In this document: positions 7,498-14,929 of the stretch, piece after piece | Layout of the letters: each line of letters starts with the position of its first letter | Numbering within the stretch: the stretch's first letter is position 1 | Assembly: GCA_045222555.1 (NCBI GenBank) | Contig: JBGUYY010000097.1 | Coordinates: 124,001-188,000, forward strand | Direction: 5' to 3' | DNA: 64,000 nucleotides | Source of the DNA: UBA1756 sp045222555 | Lineage (GTDB): Bacteria; Bacteroidota; Bacteroidia; Bacteroidales; WCHB1-69 | The notes under the pieces: model-generated | Database searches by the model: none | What the model saw: the letters and a program-made list of their open reading frames with translations, nothing else | What the model was told of the DNA's origin: nothing | Made by a program: the position numbers and the translations under genes

Positions 7498-9827
7498 TGA
7501 GAAGAACTCTTTTATTATTCATCAACATACTGATTTTCAATGCATACGCAATCGGATGCGACACCACCAAAATCGACCGTACCGGCTGGACCATTCTCTA
7601 TGTGGACAGTGAGGAGCTGACTGGAGAAGGCGCCGACAACGGGCATGCCTACCACTGCCTGGACGGTGACTCCACCACCTTCTGGCATACCCAATGGCAG
7701 GATGCCACCCCCAACTATCCGCACGAGATTTGGATTGACCTCGGAGAGACCCACAACATTAACGGTTTCAGCTACTTGACAAGAGGCAACAACACCCGCA
7801 ACGGCCGCATCGACCAGTACGAGTTCTACGTCACCTCCGACACCACCGACTGGGGCGCACCGCAAAGCATGGGAACCCTTCCCTACCCCGAACCGGCCAG
7901 CGCTGTGCAGCAGAGTGCGGAAGTGTTCTTCGGCGCCGTGGAAGGCCGCTACGTGCGGTTGGTCGGACTGACCAGCGTGGCCGGCGACATCTACACCATG
8001 ATTGCGGAACTGAATGTGTATGAGGACACCACCTGCGCCCCCACCGGCAAGCAGAACCAAGTGATCTACGTCACTCCCGTTGAGCGGCAACTCTCCACCA
8101 ATCCGTCCATCACCCTGTCGGCACACGCCTCCTCAGGGCTCCCGCTGCAGTATACCATTGCCGACGGTCCCGCCACCGTGGCCGACAGCACGGTAACACT
8201 TACTGGCGAAGGCGGCACAGTCACCGTCAGCATTTCACAGGAGGGCGACTCGGCCTACTATCCTATCGAAACCACCCTCTCGTTCGAAGTCATCAACCTC
8301 AACGACTACTTCCCCGAGATCACGCCCCGTTTCACCGCCGACTACCCCGTGCTGATGCCGCGGCTGATGCCCTACCTGCTGCACACCTCCACCTCCATCG
8401 AAGAAGCTGATTACCTGACCGTTGACGCTGTCACCTACAGCATCGACGGCGTGGACATGGCAGGCGTGAAAGAGGGTAACGACTTCGCCTGCTGGTGGAC
8501 CCCCACCGCTTACGGCACGTTCCCCGTCACCATCACCGCTACCGCCTCCAACGGCAACACCACCACAGAGACCATCCTGCTGGAAGTCAGCGACAACATC
8601 GTTGACCAGACCGTCACCACCCTCGACAGTGTCATCATCGATTACGGCAACTTGCGAATCAGAACCTATACCGGCAATTACACGCTGCCGCAATTCGCCG
8701 CCGCATACGAGCACATTGTGGCCAACCTTTACGTGACATGCCCCGCTGTGAACGGCGGCTGCGACGACTGGGATCGTCTGGCCTATGTGCAGGTGAAAGA
8801 CCCGAGGGGAAACTGGGTGGAAATCATTCGCTACATCACCCCTTACGGGAAAGCCTGCAGCCACTACGTTGACGTGACCGACTTCGCCTCCCTGCTGCAA
8901 GGCGACGTGGAGCTCCGCATGTTCATCGACACATGGGGAACCGGCGGCTGGCAGATCCAGCTGGATTTTGAGTACCAGTCGGGAGAACCGGAATACGACT
9001 ATACGGATGTGGAAGAACTGTGGCAGGGCTCCTACAACTTTGGCGACCCCGCTAACCTGCAGCCCCTGGACACCGTCACCGTCGGCATCTTCCACGCTGC
9101 CTTGGAGGGACATCTGCGACTCACCACCACCGGCCACGGCTGGGGCGACAACAACACGGGGAATGCCGCTGAGTTCTACCATGCGGTGCACCACCTGCAA
9201 ATCAATGGCGAAGACACCTTCGAGCAGGATCTGTGGACCGACTGCTACCCGAATCCCGACGGCTGCAACAACCAGAGCGGAACCTACAAATACGACCGGG
9301 CCGGATGGTGCCCGGGGTCCATCTCCCGCCCTTACATCTATGATGTTACTCCTTATCTGTGGCAGACTCCTTTCCAGCTCTCCTATATCTTCCAGCCCTC
9401 CTATATGGACCAGTGCCATCCGCATAATCCCGACTGCGTGACGGGAGTGACCTGTTCCGACTGCAACGCCGGCTCCAACCCGTTCTACCGCGTGTCGTGT
9501 TACCTCATCCGCAGCACCAACACCCCGCGCGTACTGGGCGACAGCGAGCATAACACACTCAGAACCAACGAGGAAGACTACGTCTTCATGCCCTACCCGA
9601 ATCCCTGCACGGGGAAATTCCGACTGAACTTCCAGACCGAAATCAACGAACGATTTGTCTGCACCCTGCTAAATGCGGGCGGCGAGAGTCTGAGGACTTA
9701 CTTCTTCAACAGCAGCCACGAAGCCGAACAGCAGCTGTTCGACGTCTCATTTTTAAGCCAAGGGGTGTATTTTATCGAAATTTACACAAAATACAGAATG
9801 GGCGTTCAGAGAATTATCGCACAATAA
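7497..9827 (+). CDS. PNGase F-like glycoamidase with discoidin domain and T9SS type A tail
   Basis: A 776-residue secreted protein starting at the ATG that overlaps the previous stop (TAATG). The signal peptide MRRTLLLFINILIFNAYAIG is followed by an F5/8 type C (discoidin) carbohydrate-binding domain at ~25-180 (HCLDGDSTTFWHTQW, WIDLGETHNINGF). Ig-like repeats occupy ~185-390. A PNGase F-type double jelly roll spans ~395-700 (GGCDDWDRLAYVQV, IRYITPYGKACSHYVDVTDF, ELRMFIDTW, TTGHGWGDNN..AAEFYH). PNGase F removes N-glycans from Asn by amide hydrolysis. The last ~70 residues (MPYPNPCTGKFRL, QGVYFIEIY, then basic residues) are a T9SS type A sorting domain, implying cell-surface or secreted localisation. 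Catalytic acids cannot be assigned with certainty without an alignment. Confidence 0.85.
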   Translation: MRRTLLLFINILIFNAYAIGCDTTKIDRTGWTILYVDSEELTGEGADNGHAYHCLDGDSTTFWHTQWQDATPNYPHEIWIDLGETHNINGFSYLTRGNNTRNGRIDQYEFYVTSDTTDWGAPQSMGTLPYPEPASAVQQSAEVFFGAVEGRYVRLVGLTSVAGDIYTMIAELNVYEDTTCAPTGKQNQVIYVTPVERQLSTNPSITLSAHASSGLPLQYTIADGPATVADSTVTLTGEGGTVTVSISQEGDSAYYPIETTLSFEVINLNDYFPEITPRFTADYPVLMPRLMPYLLHTSTSIEEADYLTVDAVTYSIDGVDMAGVKEGNDFACWWTPTAYGTFPVTITATASNGNTTTETILLEVSDNIVDQTVTTLDSVIIDYGNLRIRTYTGNYTLPQFAAAYEHIVANLYVTCPAVNGGCDDWDRLAYVQVKDPRGNWVEIIRYITPYGKACSHYVDVTDFASLLQGDVELRMFIDTWGTGGWQIQLDFEYQSGEPEYDYTDVEELWQGSYNFGDPANLQPLDTVTVGIFHAALEGHLRLTTTGHGWGDNNTGNAAEFYHAVHHLQINGEDTFEQDLWTDCYPNPDGCNNQSGTYKYDRAGWCPGSISRPYIYDVTPYLWQTPFQLSYIFQPSYMDQCHPHNPDCVTGVTCSDCNAGSNPFYRVSCYLIRSTNTPRVLGDSEHNTLRTNEEDYVFMPYPNPCTGKFRLNFQTEINERFVCTLLNAGGESLRTYFFNSSHEAEQQLFDVSFLSQGVYFIEIYTKYRMGVQRIIAQ

Positions 9828-9839
9828 ATCAGAGATTTA

Positions 9840-10241
9840 TCATTCGCCCAACGCCTTAATTTTCTGAAACAATTCAGGGAAACGCTGCTCCATCACCACC
9901 GGACGGCCATTTTCCAAAAAGCAATGCGTACTGGAGGCCAGACAAGCCACCTTGCCGTTCACCTTCATCGTATAGGCAAAGCTGATTTTCAGGGCACTCA
10001 TCTCCGCCACTTTCACCTCAATAGCAATCACATCCTTAAAGGTAGTGGGGGTTTTATAGGTACAGCTGATGGCAGTAACGGGCGACACTACCCCTTCGGC
10101 CTCCAACTGATCGAAGCCATAGCCGAGCTGGTCCATCCAGTCCACCCGTGCCTCCTCCATGAAACGCACATAATTGGAATGGTGCACGATGCCCATCCTA
10201 TCGCATTCATAATACTTGACAACGTGTTCGTAAGGTTTCAT
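9840..10241 (-). CDS. YbgC/FadM-type acyl-CoA thioesterase (hotdog fold)
   Basis: A 133-residue single-domain hotdog protein. The start MKPYEHVV at 10241 gives the family's normal length; a longer reading frame exists upstream but would extend through the promoter. The active-site helix region is CDRMGIVHHSNYVRFMEEAR, with the Asp and the HxxY pattern of 4-hydroxybenzoyl-CoA thioesterase relatives. It should hydrolyse short or branched acyl-CoA or acyl-ACP; the exact substrate is unknown. It is convergent with the PNGase-like gene, with only 12 bp between stops, and has its own TATTTTTG element 24 nt upstream. Confidence 0.87.
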   Translation of the reverse strand: MKPYEHVVKYYECDRMGIVHHSNYVRFMEEARVDWMDQLGYGFDQLEAEGVVSPVTAISCTYKTPTTFKDVIAIEVKVAEMSALKISFAYTMKVNGKVACLASSTHCFLENGRPVVMEQRFPELFQKIKALGE

Positions 10242-10265
10242 TAAAAGCGATTTAAAATGAGGCGG

Positions 10266-10273
10266 CAAAAATA
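10266..10273 (-). promoter_or_regulatory. -7 promoter element of the thioesterase gene
   Basis: TATTTTTG followed by CC, 24 nt upstream of the ATG at 10241. This placement also supports the shorter start. Confidence 0.6.
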
Positions 10274-10359
10274 CACGTTTTTTTTCAAAAATCCGAAAAA
10301 GAAATTCCCAGAAACCCATCAGACAATCTGTCCGTTGAGGAACCTGTGAAGGAGCAGGC

Positions 10360-11433
10360 TTACTCTTTCACCATCAATTCAGTATTGGCCACCCAGAGCA
10401 CGAAATAGGGCTGGGATGCATCCGCGCGCTTCAGCAGCACATAAAACGGGCGATCAAAAATCATCTTTTTGGGCTGCGGGCGCTTGGGGGCATCCTCAAT
10501 TCCCAAAGTGAATTCAACGGCTGCCTCACTCTTTACGGCGGCACCGTTCTCGTCAAGGTGGAATGCCACCTGCTGCCATGCTTTCGATATCATCCAATCC
10601 TGCAGACCAACGCTGAAATGATTACCCAGCAACGAACGGTAAACCGTGCTGATATCAAAGTCGAACTTGGGAATCAGCAGCTCGTCATTTCCAACAGAAA
10701 ATACGTATTTCCACTTCGAATCCTCCACCTTTCGTTCTCTGTTTCCTTGCTCAATCAACTGGCCCACCTTCCGCTGCATCTCCGAAAAAGTGCTGAAGGG
10801 GTGTTCGGGCATATACAAAAGGATTTCGTGCGCCGCATCCTCCGGGATGAGTTTGACCAGAAAATGGCGGTCGTTTTGATAATAAAGTATCTTAATCTGA
10901 TTCTGACACTCACTACCATACGCCCCAGCTTTCCCAAAAGCAGGAACGGCTTTCCCATTAAATTTCAAGCGATTGTCGAAAGTATTAAATTTCACATCAA
11001 AAGGAAGATCCTTCTCGAAACGGGAGCGGACGAAGACCCTGTTGCTATCGGCGATGGCCTCAGCCATATATTCGCTGGGCTTCAAGGTGTTTTTGTGGGC
11101 GGTTGACGCATTCAGCAACTGCAATTCGAGGTACTGCGATGGAATCACCAACGGCTCCTGAAAAATGTCACGCGCCTTATCCCACGCATACAGCATGGTG
11201 GCGCAATATACGACATTGCTATCCTTCGAAATAGCGTGTTCCATCGTGGGCACTAAGACCGTACCGACAAACTCCGCAGCATTGTCCTCATAGTGGAAAG
11301 TGTCTACAAAGACAGGAGTTTCCGCTGCCTGATCAGAGGTGACGGATTGAGATACGCTACTTCCACAACTGGCCATCACAATCACTACCAAAATCCCCCA
11401 AAAAATCCCTATCACACGATTTAAAACGCTCAT
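10360..11433 (-). CDS. Serpin-like lipoprotein (protease inhibitor)
   Basis: A 357-residue lipoprotein: the signal peptide ends VIVMASC followed by GSS, so it should be lipid-anchored in the envelope. The C-terminal half matches serpins: IPKFDFD strand, then AWQQVAFHLDENGAAVKSEAA, which corresponds to the serpin breach and hinge (E-x-G-x-x-A), then MIFDRPFYVLLKR and PYFVLWVANTELM, matching the final 'FxADRPFxFxI...xxFxGxV' strands. The N-terminal half is divergent and contains an SNRVFVRSRF segment like the serpin 'AN..F'. The hinge residues are not the small amino acids usual in inhibitory serpins throughout (Val-Lys-Ser interrupt), so inhibition is likely but not certain. It sits opposite secreted proteases, and may guard the envelope. 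Confidence 0.75.
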   Translation of the reverse strand: MSVLNRVIGIFWGILVVIVMASCGSSVSQSVTSDQAAETPVFVDTFHYEDNAAEFVGTVLVPTMEHAISKDSNVVYCATMLYAWDKARDIFQEPLVIPSQYLELQLLNASTAHKNTLKPSEYMAEAIADSNRVFVRSRFEKDLPFDVKFNTFDNRLKFNGKAVPAFGKAGAYGSECQNQIKILYYQNDRHFLVKLIPEDAAHEILLYMPEHPFSTFSEMQRKVGQLIEQGNRERKVEDSKWKYVFSVGNDELLIPKFDFDISTVYRSLLGNHFSVGLQDWMISKAWQQVAFHLDENGAAVKSEAAVEFTLGIEDAPKRPQPKKMIFDRPFYVLLKRADASQPYFVLWVANTELMVKE

Positions 11434-11449
11434 CTTTCAAATTTTTCGG

Positions 11450-11457
11450 CAAAAATA
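11450..11457 (-). promoter_or_regulatory. -7 promoter element of the serpin-like gene
   Basis: TATTTTTG followed by CC, 16 nt upstream of the ATG at 11433. Confidence 0.6.
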
Positions 11458-11499
11458 ATAAAAAAATCATCGGATACTTAAAAATTGGGATAAAAAGTG

Positions 11500-11507
11500 T
11501 AAATTTG
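11500..11507 (+). promoter_or_regulatory. -7 promoter element of the ptb-aspS-ribD run
   Basis: TAAATTTG followed by CAGG, 49 nt before the ptb ATG. The next five genes have gaps of under 40 nt or overlap, so this may serve the whole run. Confidence 0.6.
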
Positions 11508-11556
11508 CAGGTTGAATTATTATGGAATATTATTCACTAAAAAAATATTTAACACT

Positions 11557-12465
11557 ATGAGTATCACAAAATTAGAACAAATCATTGAATTAGTAAAGAC
11601 CAAACCGCAGAAACGTTTGATTGCCGCTTACGCCAACGATGCACACACCATTGAAGCCGTACACAACGCCGTGAAGATGGGTGTGGTGAAAGCCACCCTC
11701 GTCGGCGATGAGGCCACCATCAAGCAGGTCTGCAAAGAAAACAATATCGACGTTAACGACTTCACCATCATCCAGGAGGCCGACGAGAACAAGGCTGCCG
11801 CCAAGGCTTGTGAAATCATCAACAATGGCGAAGGCGACATCCTGATGAAGGGGTTGCTCTCCACCGACAAATACATGCGCGCCATCCTCAACAAGGAGCG
11901 CGGATTGATGCCCGGACCGAAAGCCGTGCTGTCGCATGTCACCGTGATTGAGACGCCCCGCTACCACAAGCTGATTGTGTGCGGCGACGTGGCCATCATC
12001 CCCGCTCCCGACCTCAACCAGAAGATCGCCATCACCAACTACCTGGTGAACACCGCCCGCGCCCTTCAGATTGAGAAACCGAAGGTAGCTGTGCTGGCCG
12101 CCACCGAGCAGGTGCTGCCCGCCATGCAAGCCTGTGTGGATGCCTGCATCATCAGCAAGATGGCCGAACGCGGTCAGATCAAGAACGCCGTGGTGGACGG
12201 TCCCCTTGGCGTGGACCTCGCCATCGACATGGAGTGCGTGCAGATCAAGAAAGTGAAGAGCGAAGTGGCCGGCGACGCCGACTGCCTCGTATTCCCGAAC
12301 ATCGAGACCGGCAACGTGTTCTACAAGTGCAACACCAAGCTGGCCGGTGCCGAACTCGGCGCCATGGTGGTGGGTGCCAAAGTGCCCTGCGTGCTTTCCT
12401 CACGCGGCGACTCCACCCATACGAAACTTTATTCCATCGCTTTGGCAGCGTTAGTAGCCAAATAA
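11557..12465 (+). CDS. ptb: Phosphate butyryltransferase (Ptb/Pta family)
   Basis: A 302-residue cytoplasmic acyltransferase exchanging CoA and phosphate on butyryl (or acetyl/propionyl) groups. I start it at 11557 (MSITKLEQI), after a 49-nt leader. Family marks are ATLVGDEATIKQ, GDILMKGLLSTDKYMRAILNKERGL, HVTVIETPRYHKL, DVAIIPAPDL, VDGPLGVDLAID and ETGNVFYK in the order expected for Ptb. Length matches Ptb (about 300) rather than full Pta. A butyrate kinase gene, its usual partner, is not in this window. It overlaps nothing, but the lipoprotein gene starts 2 nt after its stop. Confidence 0.9.
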   Translation: MSITKLEQIIELVKTKPQKRLIAAYANDAHTIEAVHNAVKMGVVKATLVGDEATIKQVCKENNIDVNDFTIIQEADENKAAAKACEIINNGEGDILMKGLLSTDKYMRAILNKERGLMPGPKAVLSHVTVIETPRYHKLIVCGDVAIIPAPDLNQKIAITNYLVNTARALQIEKPKVAVLAATEQVLPAMQACVDACIISKMAERGQIKNAVVDGPLGVDLAIDMECVQIKKVKSEVAGDADCLVFPNIETGNVFYKCNTKLAGAELGAMVVGAKVPCVLSSRGDSTHTKLYSIALAALVAK

Positions 12466-12467
12466 TC

Positions 12468-13148
12468 ATGATGAAAGCAAGACGATTGGCAATTGTACTG
12501 TTGGCGGCCACCCTGTTTGCGGGCTGCCACAAGAGTGTCACCCTCACCGACTCGGACAAGGTGGACCAAAACAACATTTTCCAGCTTTACAAAGCAAAAT
12601 GCGATGCAGAGAGTGGGAAGATGGAAGTGACAGCCGTGTTCAGGCTCGACCACCGCAGCGGAGAGCAGCTCCGGCTCACCGAACCCTCAAAGGTGACGGT
12701 CAACGGGCAGGAGATGGAACTCAACGACCAGGGCGAATACACCCGCTCCATCGAAAAATACCAGCAGCTGATCCCCTTCGAGTACACCAACAACAACCGC
12801 CAACAGTTCAAAAATACCATCATCACCAACACGATAGCATTTAATCAGGACAACATCACGCTCAACAAAAACAAGACCAACCATGTCACCGTCAAGGCCG
12901 AGCCGTTTGAAGAGAGCGAGAGTGTGAGCTGCATGCTCACCAAAGGCGATGAGACTGTAGAGATTGATTTCGACTTCGAAAACGGACGGCTCACCATCAC
13001 CCCCGACATGCTGGAGCCCGTGCAGACCGGCGAATATACCGCCCGCCTCGTGAGGAAGAACTACGGTTACCAGCTGAAGGCCCTTGACCGCGGCGGCGAG
13101 TGGGAGAGCCAGTATGTTTCCCCTTCTAAAAAAATCACCATCCAATGA
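12468..13148 (+). CDS. Lipoprotein of unknown function
   Basis: A 226-residue protein beginning with two tandem Met codons (12468 or 12471). It has a lipoprotein signal, AIVLLAATLFAGC, then a mature part predicted to be mostly beta: VTAVFRLDHRSGEQLRL, VTVNGQEMELN and CMLTKGDETVEIDF. These strands suggest an immunoglobulin-like or 'EF-anchored' beta sandwich, but I recognise no family. It sits between ptb (2 nt gap) and aspS (4-nt ATGA overlap), so it is cotranslated with housekeeping genes. That position is unusual for a surface lipoprotein. Confidence 0.72.
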   Translation: MMKARRLAIVLLAATLFAGCHKSVTLTDSDKVDQNNIFQLYKAKCDAESGKMEVTAVFRLDHRSGEQLRLTEPSKVTVNGQEMELNDQGEYTRSIEKYQQLIPFEYTNNNRQQFKNTIITNTIAFNQDNITLNKNKTNHVTVKAEPFEESESVSCMLTKGDETVEIDFDFENGRLTITPDMLEPVQTGEYTARLVRKNYGYQLKALDRGGEWESQYVSPSKKITIQ

Positions 13149-14890
13149 AAACAACTTTAAGAACGCACACCTGCGGCGAACTTACCGCGAAGAATATCGG
13201 CGAAAAAGTCACCCTCAGCGGCTGGATCCAGAAAATCCGGAATTTAGGCGGAATGACCTTCATTGACCTGCGCGACCGCTACGGCATCACGCAGCTCGCC
13301 TTCAATGCGGAGACCAACCCCGACCTGTGCAAGCAGATCGAACCGTTCGGACGCGAATGGGTCATCCAAGTGACCGGCACCGTGGCCGAACGCTACAGCA
13401 AGAACAAAAACATCCCGACGGGCGACATCGAGATCCTCGTGGAGAGCATCAACGTGCTCAACGAATCCATCACCCCGCCCTTCACCATCGAGGATGAGTC
13501 GGACGGCGGCGACGAGATCCGGATGAAATACCGCTACCTCGACCTTCGTCGCAACCCCGTGAAGAACAACCTCCTGTTCCGCCACAAGCTGGGTATCGCC
13601 ATCCGCAACTACATGAACAACATCGGCTTTGTGGAAATCGAAACCCCGATGTTGGTCAGCTCCACGCCGGAGGGTGCCCGCGACTTCGTGGTGCCTTCCC
13701 GTCTCAGTCACGGCGAGTTCTACGCCCTGCCGCAATCCCCCCAGACCTTCAAGCAGCTGCTGATGGTGGCCGGCTTCGACCGCTACTTCCAGATTGTGAA
13801 ATGCTTCCGCGACGAAGACCTCCGCGCCGACCGTCAGCCCGAGTTCACCCAGATTGACTGCGAGATGTCGTTCGTCTCACAAGAGGACATCCTCCAGACC
13901 TTTGAAGGCCTCATCAAATACATTTTCAAGGAGACCAAGGGCATGGATATCGGAACGATTGAACGCATCACGTGGCACGATGCCATGAAGTACTACGGCA
14001 GCGACAAGCCAGATGCCCGTTTCGGAATGCGCTTCGTGGAGCTGAACGATGTGCTGCAGCATCGTGATTTCAAAGTATTTAACGACGCTGAATTGGTGGT
14101 TGGAATCGTGGCCAAAGGCTGCGCCCACTACAGCCGCAAGCAGCTCGATGAGCTCACCAACTTTGTGAAGCGCCCGCAGGTGGGTGCCACCGGCCTCGTG
14201 TACGTGCAGTGCCAGGAGGGCGGCCACTACAAGTCTTCGGTGGACAAATTCTACTCACAGGAAGACCTCGCCGCCGTTGCCCAGAAGTGCGGTGCCGAAG
14301 AGGGCGACCTGATCCTGATCATGGCAGGCCCCCGTCTGAAAACGCAGAAGCAGCTTTGCGAGTTGCGTTTGGAGATGGGCCGACAGCTCGGTCTGCGCAA
14401 GGCAGGAGAGTACAAACTCCTATGGGTCATTGATTTCCCGCTTTTGGAATGGGACGAGGAGACCCAGCGCTACTATGCCATGCACCATCCGTTCACAGCT
14501 CCGAAGCCGGAACATGAAGCCATGTTGGAGACCAACCCGGGCGAAGTGAACGCCAATGCCTACGACCTGGTCATCAACGGTACCGAGGTGGGCGGTGGCT
14601 CCATCCGTATCCACGACAAAAACTTGCAGAAACGGATGTTCAAAGCCCTCGGTTTCAGCGAGGAGGAGGCACAGAAGCAGTTCGGCTTCCTGATGAACGC
14701 CTTCCAGTATGGCGCCCCCCCGCACGGCGGCCTCGCCTTCGGTTTCGACCGTATGTGCTCCGTGCTCAGCGATGCCGACTCCATCCGCGACTTCATCGCC
14801 TTCCCGAAGAACAACGCGGCCCGCGACATGATGCTGAACGCACCGACCCCCATCTCAGATGCACAACTCAAGGAACTGGGGCTGAAATAG
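13145..14890 (+). CDS. aspS: Aspartyl-tRNA synthetase
   Basis: A 581-residue class II synthetase charging tRNA-Asp. The N-terminal OB fold (VTLSGWIQKIRNLGGMTFID) is followed by class II motif 1 (YLDLRR...), motif 2 (FRDEDLRADRQPEFTQID) and, after the bacterial-type GAD insertion domain at ~290-420, motif 3 (GGLAFGFDRM). The length and the GAD insertion show the bacterial rather than the archaeal type. Its ATG overlaps the stop of the preceding lipoprotein gene (ATGA). Confidence 0.97.
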   Translation: MKTTLRTHTCGELTAKNIGEKVTLSGWIQKIRNLGGMTFIDLRDRYGITQLAFNAETNPDLCKQIEPFGREWVIQVTGTVAERYSKNKNIPTGDIEILVESINVLNESITPPFTIEDESDGGDEIRMKYRYLDLRRNPVKNNLLFRHKLGIAIRNYMNNIGFVEIETPMLVSSTPEGARDFVVPSRLSHGEFYALPQSPQTFKQLLMVAGFDRYFQIVKCFRDEDLRADRQPEFTQIDCEMSFVSQEDILQTFEGLIKYIFKETKGMDIGTIERITWHDAMKYYGSDKPDARFGMRFVELNDVLQHRDFKVFNDAELVVGIVAKGCAHYSRKQLDELTNFVKRPQVGATGLVYVQCQEGGHYKSSVDKFYSQEDLAAVAQKCGAEEGDLILIMAGPRLKTQKQLCELRLEMGRQLGLRKAGEYKLLWVIDFPLLEWDEETQRYYAMHHPFTAPKPEHEAMLETNPGEVNANAYDLVINGTEVGGGSIRIHDKNLQKRMFKALGFSEEEAQKQFGFLMNAFQYGAPPHGGLAFGFDRMCSVLSDADSIRDFIAFPKNNAARDMMLNAPTPISDAQLKELGLK

Positions 14891-14929
14891 CAACAGACCT
14901 CTTCTTTTTGTGAATACAAAATATTGGAA

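Noticed and set aside
8235..9551. A 438-residue minus-strand frame opposite the PNGase-like gene
   Set aside because: Val/Gly/His-rich composition typical of antisense frames; the plus frame has clear domains.
9824..9840. Palindrome ATAAATC-AGA-GATTTAT between convergent stops as a terminator
   Set aside because: The stem is A/T-only, seven pairs, and lacks a T run on either side; not strong enough to call.
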